Shown here piece after piece: positions 37,872 to 49,124 of a stretch of 64,000 bases of DNA. The first letter of the stretch is position 1, and each line of letters starts with the position of its first letter. The position numbers were made by a program, and so were the translations under genes. The DNA is from Branchiostoma belcheri (Eukaryota; Chordata; Leptocardii; Amphioxiformes; Branchiostomatidae). The notes beneath the pieces were generated by a model. That model saw nothing but the letters and a program-made list of their open reading frames with translations, searched no databases and was not told the DNA's origin. Where the stretch lies: the NCBI RefSeq assembly GCF_001625305.1, contig NW_017802380.1, positions 4,903,396 through 4,967,395 of the forward strand. The letters run 5' to 3'.

Positions 37872-40436
37872 CAAGACTACATTTAAGACATTTTGAAGGA
37901 AACATAGGATGTCACATACAAAAGGGAAAACCAGTGAAACTGTAAATGATGTAGCCAAAATAATCTGATATACATGTAAAGACAACATATATCAGGGTTT
38001 AACCGTCAGTCACAATGATGTGTGTATACATTTGCTTATCTTAACATTCCCTTTCTGAACTGTGCGCAGCATATCTAACCTAACTAAAGACTGATACAGT
38101 CTCTGGCACTCCCGCTGCTTCCTTACGTGTTTGTCATTGCAAAAATGGCCAAGAAATGTCGATGTTGCTTCCTTTAAGCTGGTGTCACACTGTCAGCAAC
38201 CTTTGAATATTTAAAAAAATGTGAATATAGTCAGGCCCAGTCAGGTTATCCCCGAAAATCTCAGATTTCATGATAACTGTTTGCTGAAACTTCAGTTTGA
38301 AATGTCTGAGATCCATGGGAATGCGTCGGTGTGGCCTAAGTCTCCCTAATAGTTTACTAGCGTCACCTATCCCTCCCGACAGTTCTAGTTGGGTGGTACA
38401 ATCTGGTGAAATTTCGTCAGAGGGCGCAATTCCAACTGCTAAGTATTGTTAGCTGCTAGGACAGGAAGAACCTGTATGTAAATAAACATGAATTTTAGCT
38501 ATGAAATGGTCTTTTTCCTCTTCATTACTAGAGAGATTAAAAAGGGCCGTTTTCTGAAAGAGAACGATCCATTGTTTTAACAGCCCCCGGGGAAAATATT
38601 TCGAGTATGTCGTAATGTAGTGAAATTCACGTGATTTGGCACATAGGGCCGGACATCTTGTTCCTCTTTCAGAGTCATAACAAACTTCCGGACAAGCAGT
38701 CTCCTTTGAGTCTCGCCGTGACTGCCCGCTTCAGTCCCACCTGACACCAGGTATGTTGATCTTCTAGGTTCACTTGTTAGGTGTGTCTTTGTTCTGAAAA
38801 GTGTTCAGTTTGCGTATTTCTCAATTTAACGCTTGGATGGTATGTATTTGTTAAGACCTGGACCTGCGGAAGTTGTTCATAATGAGCTTTTGATGGTGTG
38901 TAGTGCACTTGTATCCTGGTGATACATGTGATATTTTTTCGCATATTTTAGGTAAAAAACTTTGACGTATGTTCTTGTCTGAACTTTTCAAATGTGAGAT
39001 TGTTCTGGGAAATTAACCGTGTATGACAGCATGTTGTTCACTTTCGTCGTGGACCTGGGCATAGTGATAGTGTTAACGTAGGAATTGGCACCTGAGGTAC
39101 TCATTATAAGCACTGAAACCTGTGATGTGTCAGCGTCCTTGAACTTTTATTTGCTTATCAACCTAACATATCGGTTTTGATTGTACCGAGACCACACTTC
39201 CCAAACCGGTTAAAATCAAAATTGGTATACAAAAAAATACACAAAAAAAGAAAAACAGCGCATATAATCCCAACCCGAAATCCTGCTGATATTGTCTGCT
39301 ATGGTTAGTCAGAGTAACGAAATCAAATAATATATAACCAATTTTAGAATCTGAATGTGGACATCTCGTTTTGTGTCGTGATAGATATTAACATATTAGT
39401 CCTTAGAGCCACCAAAAGCAATCCAATTTGAGTTGGAGAATAATTTAAGTTTTTCATAAAAGCAATCCAAGTCTGACAAAAACAAGAAATACCAGTACTC
39501 TGGATGAGAAAATCTGTCTGACATTACTTATTTACTGACATTTCGTCATCATTTCATACTTGAAGCTTTTAAGATAATGCAAATACTAGTGAACATCATT
39601 GTCATTGTTTATACTGGCTGCGATGGTGGCAGTGGAATGCACACCTGGCACGGACATTTGTTTACTGGTAAACCCAGATGAAGTCACGCATGCACTTCCT
39701 TTACTCATTTAAAGGGGAGTCCTAATAAACACACTACTAGTATTTGATCCTTCTTCTCTGATGTTTCCACAACAAGAACCGCGCTGTCCTTCTGCATTTG
39801 AAATTACACAAAAGTGGAAGACATGCATCGATAGTGGCACACTGACCAAAATTATGAACCATGCAATATACTCACTTATACAATACCACAATAAGAGGCA
39901 AATTGTAACCAAGAGTAAAGACACTGATACCACTGATACCACCGCCACTGCCAAGTATTGTTTCAACCGTGAACTTTGAACACCGCAAAAATATCATTTC
40001 CTTTCCTAACGCGAAATTTATCCCCAGCGAACATAAATGAAGTAGATAGAACTAGCCTACGATTCGAAAAAAAACATTTTCCGTCTGGGACTATTTTTCC
40101 TCACCGATATCAATATGCTATGGGATAGGGTTGATTCAACCTACTACTTAAAAAGATATGGCCGGAAAACTGACTGAAAAAAAATCTGTTTTACCGCCCT
40201 AAAATCCCTCTGGGTGCCTTTTGGGACTTTTCTGTACGTGCTAAGCTAAGTCTCTAACATTATGGCTACAAATGTACACCAGAGTAACGGTAAACCGCCT
40301 CAATTCTAGATTTGAAATATGATGTATTACTTCCCGTCTATGACACAAATATACGAATTGTTGCACCACCTCTTTTCTTCAGCTCAGTAACATGCTCGAA
40401 CTCTACAGGTGTACAAATCTAGATCTCCGGTCTGTC

Positions 40437-43400
40437 ATGGGGAAGGTACTGGGGAAGTCCCGCGGCGCAGACAGGACGTCCTCCGCCGAAGGCACGCCCG
40501 TCCCCGGTAGCGTGTATGTCGATGACGACAAGATGAAGGCTACCTTCAAAATGTACCAGTACGGCAGGACTCACGGGAAGCTTCCCATCAACAGGGGAAA
40601 GGTGAGAAGCAATATGGCCTCTTCCGCGATACGGAAGTACTGTTTGTGTATCTGTTCGTAGGTCGACAGTACGTCGGTTGGGGAATACTGGCAGGCACAA
40701 GTCACACGTAAAACCAGTTTTAAAGCCATTCCTAATTTGAGACGGTTGTCGTCTGGGGTATGGGTTTACAGGCATGGCCTGGCTGTGCTAGAATGGTTTT
40801 AGAATCATGAATTATGTGTGTCCGTGGCACTTGCCGGCAAAGTTGTACCTTTAAGCTCAGCATCAGCCAAGTATCAGCAAAACTTTTTTACAAGATACAA
40901 TGTATTACTTACTGTCAGTCAGTTTCTAAAGACCATTACATTGCTGCGCAAAACAAACAAACAAACAAACAAACAAACAAACAAACAAACAAACAGGAGG
41001 GCACCAGGTCTCAAAATACAAAGATATACAACATACAAGATATTACCTGTAGTTAAAACAAATGGTAAATTTGTCTGGGTGTAGAGCTTGCCATAGAATT
41101 GCGCTTTGCTTTTTATTTTTAAAACAGGTGCTGTTCCTTGGAGATGCCCGGCAAGGTAAGACGAGTCTGAACAAACGTCTTACAGGAGAACCTTTCAACC
41201 CCAACCAGGAGAAAACCGAGGGCATTCAAGCCAAGATGGTGGAAACCAAGGACATCGACCATCACTGGCGCAGCCCAGACCAGCGCTTTGAGTCTGAGTA
41301 CGAGAGGAGGGCGGCTTGGTACACAGCCAACATGGCTGCAGGGCAAAATCAGACCAGAGAAGCGGACAAAAAGATGCCTTCGCCTTTGGCCGTCGCGCTT
41401 GACGTTCTTTTCTTCTGCTTCCTCCCATTGGCTGAATTCTTTGCCCTCTTTTTGATGGTTAATCTAGGGTATGCTTATTGTGTAGCTGCTCTTATTGCTT
41501 TCATGGCATGTGTGACTGATCTGATGTCAGCAACTAGAACGGGAACAGGAATGGCGGTGGCACTTGCGTTTAGAAGTTCCCTAATCCCACCACTCACCTT
41601 GACAACCGCGTTACAGGATCTTGTTAGTGTTGTTGGACCGAGAGCGTGTCTCCTTTTAGTTAGTTTGGGCACTGGTTTTGTTGCCACGATTCCCTTGGGC
41701 TTTGGTTTTCGACCCATGATGAGTATCGTTCTCTGTCTGATGTGTTCTCCTACACAGGTGTCGGATGTTGGCGCATTGTCCTGGTCTTGGTTTGTGTCGA
41801 AACTAGGAACCGATATTGACATGGTTACTTCAAACGCTCTGTTTACCGTGGGTCTTTCGGCAGGCATCATCACATATCAGTACTGGGGTTTCCTTTCTCG
41901 CCGACTTCCTATTCGCCTTCGGTTCTCTGGTCAAACCTGTCTGTCTCTTTTTGTTGCCAGCATTTCCCTGTGTAGTTCCAGCTCTGCCACGGAACCAGCC
42001 CTTATGCTGTATTGCGGCTTTTGCGCAGCTTTTGGAGTCTGCCACGGGCTGGTAACAGGTCGTGTTTGGGCTGCCATGGTGCCGGTCCGTTATCTTTACC
42101 TAAAGTGCTGCGGTGAAGTCCTTGGCGGCGCGCTTCTATCTCTGGGCTTCGGTCACGTCGTTGGATGGCAGCTGGCAACCGTGGACAGCATTTCCTACTT
42201 TGCTGCTTTTACTGCGATGGTATTACTGCTTATAGAATCCTACCGATACTACCAGTACTATCTGAGCATCCCCGTTACACTGATCGACGAGTCCATACGT
42301 GAGAAGGAAAAGGGGGCGCAGTCGTTCCCGACTAACCTGACGTTGATGGACTTCGCAGGTGACGAAGAATACTACAGCATGCACCACATATTCCTGGCCC
42401 ACGAGGCAGTGTACTTGCTTGTGTTCAGTATGGCTGAAGCTGTCCGAAATCAGAACAGAACGCTAGACCGCCTGTTGTTCTGGCTCCATTCCGTGAGGAC
42501 ACACGCCAGTAGCGAGGACTGTGCGGTGTTCCTCGTAGGAACACACCGAGACAGCGTGACTTCCCTCCAAAGACAAGAGATCGCCACGTTTCTTGCCGAG
42601 CACCTGTACAATTCAACAGGATTTTCGTCACTGCTTGTTCTAAATGCTGACCACACCCCCTTGTTTCCTGTCGAGAACTCGAAGCCTGTCGATGAAGACA
42701 TGATCTGCCTGCGCGACGCCATTTGGACCATGACCCAACAGGCCAACTACGCACGGAGACAACTTCCCATCAGATGGCTCAAGTTCTTGGAAGTCGTCAA
42801 GCAGATCGAAAAACCCATCGTGTCCTTGGACGACCTACGGCAAGAGTGTTCTCACATCGGTCTAGAAGACGAAGACGAATTCCATGACGTTTTGACGACT
42901 TTCGATCAAGCGGGCGACATCATCTACCAAGCAAACGATGAAACCTTGAGGCGCTACGTTGTTCTGGACCCACAGCTTCTTGTTGATGCCATGGCCAAGA
43001 TAACCTGCCCACAACCGACTCACTTTGGCATGCCCAAATATGTCGAACATTCCACTCTGCTCGATAAGAAGGGGATCGTTCGCGCTGACTTCATCCACAA
43101 TGCGGTTGCCCAACTCAACATAGACCAGCCTTCCATACTGCTGAAGCTGCTTGTGGCGTACGACATGTTGTGTCCCTTGGGAGAGGACACCAGCGGCGAG
43201 CCTGGGAACACGACATACCTGGTACCTAGCAGGCTACCAGAATACAATCCCAAACTGCATCGTCGCCTCTCGGAACGCCACGACGATGATCAAACCTTTT
43301 ACATCGACTTTGAGACGTTCAAGCCCGACGTTGTGTACACTAGAGTTGTAGCAAGGTGTCTCGCTCTGTGTAAAGTAGAGGAGAGAACGCACACGCGAAC

Positions 43401-44582
43401 CCACGTCTTTCGAAACGTTGGGTGTTTCAACATGGACAACCGCTTCTGGTTCACCGTGGAGTCGCTGAGAGCAGCTTCCGACCAAAACGTCCTCAAGATA
43501 ACCGTGACGTCAGCGACAGGCAGCAACCCGTTCGACCTGCTCGGGACGCTGCACAACATCCTGGAGGCCATCCGGCGCCGAGATTTCCCCAACATGTCCT
43601 ACACCAGTGGAGTCTGCTGTCCTTTCGAGGCGCCACACTCGGAATACTCGGAGCCAGAGAGAATCCACGTGCTCAAGTTAGCGGGAAGCGGAGAGACGTT
43701 CCCGAAGGAAAGCCATCCCCTGATGTTCCTGTGCTGCGGTCGGGAGCACCAGGTCGTGCGCTCAACCTTAGGGACGCTGGCACAGAGAAATGGGGTGCTG
43801 AGGACAGCAGGTACGTACTGTGTCCCGTTCCATTTGCTTTGTAACACACGTTGGCCGTCATAGGAGAACTTTTGCATTTTTAGCATATTTTCGAGACTGA
43901 TTGTATCTACTGAAAGCTACAACGTCTGCTGTATAATTTCTATCTTTATCTTTGTTATATCTTTCCCCTAGGGAGCCGCCAACCCCGTCCTGAGACCCCG
44001 CTGCAGTTCTGCCACATCCAGCAGCTCTCCCTCCTGCTGGACCCCCCGCGGGTCCTCGGGAACGACTGGCAGGGGCTCGCCGACCACCTGGGCTACGGCG
44101 TGACGGAGATCCTCAACTTCCGACGGAAGGAAAGCCCAACGATGGCACTTCTCCTCGACTATGGAACCAAGGTAAGACTGCACAGTCTACATATTTTAGT
44201 AAACGTCACCACAAAACAAAGATCGAAACCTGGAGCTAAGGGTTACTTACTAGTGATAACTGGTGAGATAGACGAGATAAAAGGGCTGAAATAATGAATA
44301 TCTTCCGTAAACTTGGCTATGTCCAATGAAGGCACTTGGATGTTCAGACAGCTCCCACTTCTTGTATCTGATTGTACCTATAGCATTGGGATGTTTGCCC
44401 GACATCTTCCCGTTTTGGATACGACTAATGACATAACGACTTCCCTGTGCCAACACCAGGTGGATAAAGTGGAAGCTGCGAGAACTATCACGGAAGGTCT
44501 GGAGCTGTTGGGTCGTCTGGACGCTGTCGCCGTGATGGCCGCAAACGTCAACAGAAGCCAGAGCCACGATGGAGACAAATAA
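40437..44582 (+). CDS. ROCO GTPase with inserted multipass membrane module and MyD88-like Death domain, copy 2 (intact)
   Basis: Exons: 40437-40601, 41128-43810, 43972-44171, 44460-44582, phases 0, 1, 0, giving 1056 residues; a non-coding exon ends at 38750. Residues about: 1-55 own exon; P-loop GDARQGKT 60-67; charged linker to ~140; hydrophobic segments ~142-426; G3 DFAGDEEY from D463 (the usual Gln after DxxG is Asp); G4 THRD 527-530; COR ~600-840; linker; Death domain ~960-1045 (GNDWQGLADHLGY, NFRRKESPTMALLLDY, EGLELLGRLDAV), closest in style to MyD88. Roc P-loop and G3 are normally about 50-60 residues apart; here about 395. The last six segments resemble half of an MFS carrier (SLC16-like), including a basic loop SRRLPIRLRF; this is my inference. 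No LRR or kinase domain is visible. Probable role: membrane-anchored GTPase that recruits Death-fold adaptors. Confidence 0.92.
40949..40995 (+). repeat. (CAAA)n microsatellite in ROCO copy 2 intron 1
   Basis: About eleven CAAA units, absent from the same intron of copy 1. Confidence 0.9.
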
Positions 44583-45288
44583 CAAAACTACCTTTCATGA
44601 CATTTGTAAGGAAACTTAGGATGTTACGTACAAACCTTCTATCATTACTTCGTCACATTTTTGTATGATTGTATGAATAGATCATGCTGGTGTTTCACAG
44701 AATAACACTTTAATTTGTAAAGAAGAGCTATCAAGTTACACGTGATAACATCTCGTTAAGGTAGGGATGAGTGCTCCCTTTTTTACAGAGGGTTACAACA
44801 CACATGAATATACTCTTTTTTGTTTATTTAGACCATACTGATTTGTGAACACATGGAAAAAATTAAGTTTGCATAAGCTATTGAATCATCTATATTTTTG
44901 ATGATAATTTATGTACGTGAACATATCCGTACCAGTACTATTGCATACGAGTTGAGCAAAATTACAAAATAGAAAAGCCATATATGTAATTGAAAGATAG
45001 GCTGTAATCTTAACAAGCTGTAAGCTGCAAACCGACATCAAATACAATCAGGTATCCATCATGTTTTAGATGACAGGATAGATTTTTCTAGATCAAATGC
45101 CGATAACCTTTGCTTTGAATGTTCCTTCAAGTGCCAATATGGCGCACTTCATAATCATTCAAGTCTTATTGAAACGTCTTGAAGACTGTCAGACGTTGAT
45201 TGGAAAGGTGGTGCTATTTCTCAACTTGTAGAGCAAACAACAAGGAATATAACATTCCAACCCATTTCACACAACGTCCACACCACCA
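44583..45288. other. intergenic gap after ROCO copy 2
   Basis: AT-rich DNA holding the 3' UTR of ROCO copy 2 (up to the duplication edge at 44633) and the 3' flank of the convergent flavin-reductase-like gene. No other feature supported. Confidence 0.5.
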
Positions 45289-47561
45289 CTACCATTTTGT
45301 CTTGCCCCATATTTTCTCGCTGACGATGTCAAACTTCCTCCCGCCGGCCGCGAACCGAGTCCCCTCCACCCGTGACACCGACTGCAGGGTCTCCCCGCGG
45401 ATACCACTGCCGTCCATGCAGCTCTCGGACACGTGCATGTACACAACCTGACAAACACATTCACCCTGTCAGACAGCAGCGTTTAGGGGCTAGCTATCAA
45501 ATGACAATGTAGTTTAAGTTTTATAACAACTAATTATTGTTGTAAATTTGTATTTTAAGTTTTCTAAGGCATCAATGGTGCTATGGTGTATTGTTTCTGA
45601 TGTAGTTGTGTGAATAAATTTATCAATTTACTAAATGATGATACAAGCTTCCAGCAGTTACCAAAGTATCATAAAGTGACATTTTGTACATGTTGTTGAT
45701 AGTATATTAGTTTTGAATACATCATTTCCTCTTTCGGTTACATTTGTTTTTGCTAATACCTAGGTCAAGTTATTCTACCGACACGTTCGTAGTCTCAATT
45801 TTTTTTGCAACATTTAGTGCATCTTTCTCGTAGTGCACCATATTCGTCACCTCCCAGGACCATTACATATCCTTGGAGAGTATATGTTAGCATCTTGCCC
45901 CATCTAAGGTAACACGTTTTGCACCCACCTGCCCCAATGACGACCGGTGGGTCCCTCCGTGCCGTTTCTCCCCCACAGGCAGCGTGTGGAGCAGTCTGCA
46001 CTCCAGAGAGACGGGCGACCCCAGCACGTGTGGCGCCGGTCCGCACACGGACGGGGCGGGCGTCAGGCCAGCTTCCTCAAACTCGTCCACCTCAGGACCA
46101 AACTCCTGGGACGCTACGGACAGAACGGTAGCATCATGTCAGAATCTTTAACAGCCTACTTGGTGTATGTTGTAGTTTCACAGCCTGTTGCTGCCTGGAC
46201 CCAGGATTTCTTGCCTGGTGTCGTATCATCGGCCTTCCTGTTCCTCCACACCCAAATAACCTATTCCCGGAGCCCGGTACACAACTTACCTACAAACACC
46301 TTGTGTATGATAGGGAGGGTCGTGTGGTTGACGACAAAGTGCCCCGTGGATCTGATATTTACCAGAGTGTCCTTTTCACTTCCGTCACGCCTCCTGAAAT
46401 GCAGTAAGGGACCCCAGACAAATTAGGAGGATTAAGAGTAACGATTCGTGAACAAGGGTTCACTGTAGCTTCTACAAAGCTATTGCAATTGGCCTAGGTA
46501 ACCAAGGAGACCCACTGTCTTTGAAAGGCCACCTGCTGTTCTAGTAACAAGTTTCGCCAAATGTACCCTCATCTTAACTAGTATACTATATAGTAAACTA
46601 GTATACTATACTATACTATACTATACTATACTACACTATAGTATACTAGACTGGACTAGACTAGACTAGACTAGACTAGACTAGACTAGACTGGTATACT
46701 ACACAAACACACGTGTACACATGTACACACACACACAGAAACGCACACACACACACACAAACACACACGCACACACCCACAGACACACACACAGTGTGAG
46801 GTGAGGTTACAGGAGAAAATGACTTTACCACGTCACAGAGAAGGCGAGACTGGCGGGTTCGCTGGTGACGGGCATGAAGAAGGCGACTGGCGCCAGGTTG
46901 TTGCAGCCTGCCGTGGAGCATGTGCTGATGAAGGCGATGGGGCGCGGCTGGATGGTCGAGCACATGGCGTCATAACGCTGGACAAGGTCCAGGGAGTCAA
47001 AACTGGTGCTCACCTACAGGAGATGTGGGAAAATAGAAGACCCAAATCAAAGGACCTGTGTCTTTTCGCAATTTTTTTTGCTCAGAAAAAAATCTAAAGC
47101 GAAAAAAAGAAGAATTTTACAACGACAGAATGATCGCAAACTTTAATCTCTAGAATTTATGTGATAGAATAAAAACAAAAGGTATTGCAATATCAGACAA
47201 TATTGAGTTTTAAAAGACATTACATCGGTCTTTTTAAAAGGTTACCCTGGAGGTCTTTGTCCTTTGTTTACCACCTTTCAGGTAGCTATAGGGCCATATC
47301 CAGCTCATGCGGTCTTCTGTTAAACATAAAACTTCATTGAACATAAACATTCACACCATGAAAATTCAGTTCGTATGTACACATGTTACACGTGGATTTG
47401 CAGGTAAAAGAAATGCACATAAATTGTGAGCGAATCAGTTGTGACGCACCTTTTTCAGGCTGTATGGTAGCGGCGTTTTGGCACGTACCAGTCCAGACAG
47501 GACTTTGGCATCCCACACAGACTGTCTGGGGTCCTCCGTAAAGCTGCTGCGCAGTCTGTTT
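45289..47561 (-). CDS. flavin-reductase-like domain protein (FMN-binding split barrel), 5' end unresolved
   Basis: Five minus-strand exons in consistent phase: 47561..47450, 47013..46829, 46393..46290, 46113..45929, 45447..45289 (stop TAG 45291-45289). Hallmarks of the flavin reductase (DIM6/NTAB) family: QPRPIAFISTCSTAGCNNLA then PVAFFMPVTSEPASLAFSV in exon 2 here, RRDGSEKDTLVNIRSTGHFV, EFGPEVDEFEEAGLTPAPS, and VVYMHVSES in the last exon. Members bind FMN and many reduce or use flavin; the substrate here is unknown. The visible part is about 215 residues, near full domain length. The first listed exon needs two bases from an upstream exon; a 50 bp candidate at 48511..48462 (ends GGAAG|GTAATC) has the right phase, but no start codon in frame was found. 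A leader exon may begin at the shared promoter near 50.2 kb. A LINE remnant lies in the intron. Confidence 0.85.
46577..46795. repeat. compound microsatellite: (ACTAT)n, (ACTAG)n, then (AC)n
   Basis: A pentanucleotide tract changes from ACTAT units (about 46600-46635) to ACTAG units (about 46650-46690) and is followed by an AC-rich run from about 46700 to 46795. It lies in an intron of the flavin-reductase-like gene, between the exons ending at 46829 and starting at 46393. Confidence 0.9.
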
Positions 47562-47744
47562 CTGTTGATGATGACAAACACTGAAGATTACGGTCTAAAA
47601 TACGGATCCGCAGTAAACTAACCTCATGACTTCAAACACGTGACAGAAAAATGAGCACAAAGAGAAAAACGACCTCCGCAGATATACATCACGTATAGAC
47701 GCTTTCGAATTCACCTTTACATCCATCAAAAGCTATCCACAGGT

Positions 47745-48325
47745 ATGGTAGTAGTAGTAGAATGGTTTATTCAATTCACTAAAAAGTACGTACAGCCCAG
47801 TTGCAGCCCGAAGGCCGAATTGTCAGGCCTGTTTACAAACAAAGTCATGTCTTCATACTACTTCAAATACATACTAAAATGTAAACGGTCAACTTATTTA
47901 TCACATATGCATATATTATTTTAGTCAGTGATATTATAGATAAAATTTGAGAACACGTTAAAATCACTCTAAAAATTGACAGGCAAATGGCTAAAATCGA
48001 CAATAACATTGTGGGACGTTAAAGATCACTCTAAAATTGACAGACAAATGACTAAAATCGACACAAGAAATTGTAACAAAGAGTGGAGCGGTAATATTAT
48101 CAAGGGCTATGAATTGTTTATCAAACGTGTCATATGGGGGATGGCACTGTTCCTGTATCGGTCTGTTTTACAACGCTGTAAGTTCAGTTTGTTCGAAGAG
48201 CGAGTCCGGCGACTGCTGATACTCTGTCTTACGGGTGGAAGGAAGTGTCGGTACATCTGGGAAGTCAGAAGTGACTTAGCAAACTTCAGAGTCAAGTAAG
48301 ATTGACGCGTGTGGAGTGTAGGCAA
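47745..48325 (-). mobile_element. 3' end of a non-LTR retrotransposon (LINE)
   Basis: On the minus strand, 48270-48107 encodes MYRHFLPPVRQSISSRRTRS and then CKTDRYRNSAIPHMTRL, the pattern seen at the end of LINE reverse-transcriptase ORFs. It is followed by a 3' UTR (with GGCCTTCGGGCTGCAACTGG) ending AATAAACCATTCTACTACTA, a short trinucleotide tail. It is 5' truncated, the usual fate of LINE insertions. A two-copy ~64 bp tandem repeat (47958-48068, GACAGACAAATGACTAAAATC) lies within it. Confidence 0.6.
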
Positions 48326-49053
48326 GTCTAGGAGAGAGCACCCCTCAGCATAGCTAGTGTAATCAATTCCAAGTATAATCCGAACTAGCCCTTCGAATGG
48401 ATGTTGCCTTTTAAAAGTTTTAAACAGTAATTTCGGAAGATCAATGAATCTACACGATTACCTTCCGTTCTTGTAACAGGAACTGACCCCATGAAGATCC
48501 ACCGAAAGTCTCTGACAAGTCGTGAAAACACCTGTGTTGACATCGCTACAACTTTTCTCCCCGTGTACGCATATAAAACGGGCTACGTGTAACGTTTATG
48601 TAGATTTATTACATGGCAAAAACCGGTTTTTGGCCGGGAGACATGGAGGGTATGTATGTGGGATTTTGGCTTTGTAAAAAAAAAAGAGAATAAAATTGAT
48701 ACAAATGTTCTTTTGTTAGGTTACATTTTTTCAATAGAAGTGGAAATGAATATTTTGCCACAAGTCAGTGATCAACACTGTAAATCATATTGCACGATTC
48801 CACAACATATTTATTATTCTTCCAATACTGCACAAGTCCCTTTGGTTTGTGTTGCATCCATGTTGTATACAGATCAAAGTTTAAGGTCAGCTCTCTGCGA
48901 AGGCGGATGTCGATTGTCAGCTGGATTTTTGCCAATGATAATGTGCTTAGTTTGCTCGTTCTGGCACGTATGCACTCCACCCATCTACAGTCAATACACA
49001 TGACGAAAATCCAGGGACACCGCGATTAACCAGGCACCATGTAACCATCCTCC

Positions 49054-49124
49054 CGAGCAGGGTCAGTTGGGTCTCCCAACTCAGTTGGGGAGACCCCTTG
49101 GGCGGAGCGAACTGACCCTGCTCG
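49054..49124. repeat. nested double inverted repeat
   Basis: Outer arms CGAGCAGGGTCAGTT / AACTGACCCTGCTCG (49054-49068 / 49109-49123) enclose a second inverted pair GGGTCTCCCAACT / AGTTGGGGAGACCC (49069-49081 / 49083-49096). The transcript or single strand could fold into a branched hairpin. Likely a small fold-back element. Confidence 0.75.

Larger units (their letters stand above)
30372..37921 (+). repeat. tandem duplication unit 1 (DCP1 3' UTR part plus ROCO copy 1)
   Basis: Sequence from about 30372 (GGGGAAAACCAGTG...) reappears from about 37917 (AGGGAAAACCAGTG...), just after the stop of ROCO copy 1. The shared 5' stretch (AGCATATCTA, CTGATACAGTCTCTGGCACTC and others) belongs to the DCP1 3' UTR. 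All four coding exons and the 5' UTR exon of the ROCO gene are shared with unit 2. The MITE at 33746-34249 and its relative at 32.5 kb are unique to this unit. Confidence 0.9.
37917..44633 (+). repeat. tandem duplication unit 2 (DCP1 3' UTR fragment plus ROCO copy 2)
   Basis: Second unit. Breakpoint words TACAA occur at 30372-30376, 37917-37921 and 44629-44633, giving about 5 bp of microhomology. Unit 2 lacks the part of unit 1 between about 30690 and 31450, including the DCP1 polyadenylation signal, and has extra DNA near 39.57-40.02 kb plus a (CAAA)n run. The order shows that the original left edge is the DCP1 3' UTR. Confidence 0.9.

Noticed and set aside
41062-41127. Upstream extension of the ROCO copy 2 open frame
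   Set aside because: It lies before a good CAG acceptor at 41127 and the equivalent stretch in copy 1 is not conserved. The spliced N-terminal exon fits in phase in both copies.
33244-44582. LRR or kinase domains in the ROCO genes
   Set aside because: No leucine-rich repeat or kinase motif is visible in any exon between the leader and the stop codon; these are Roc-COR-Death proteins.
45929-46046. Apparent frameshift in the flavin-reductase exon (another frame reads PPVVIGAG)
   Set aside because: The original frame stays open to the donor and joins VVYMHV in phase, as the family requires, so no shift is needed.
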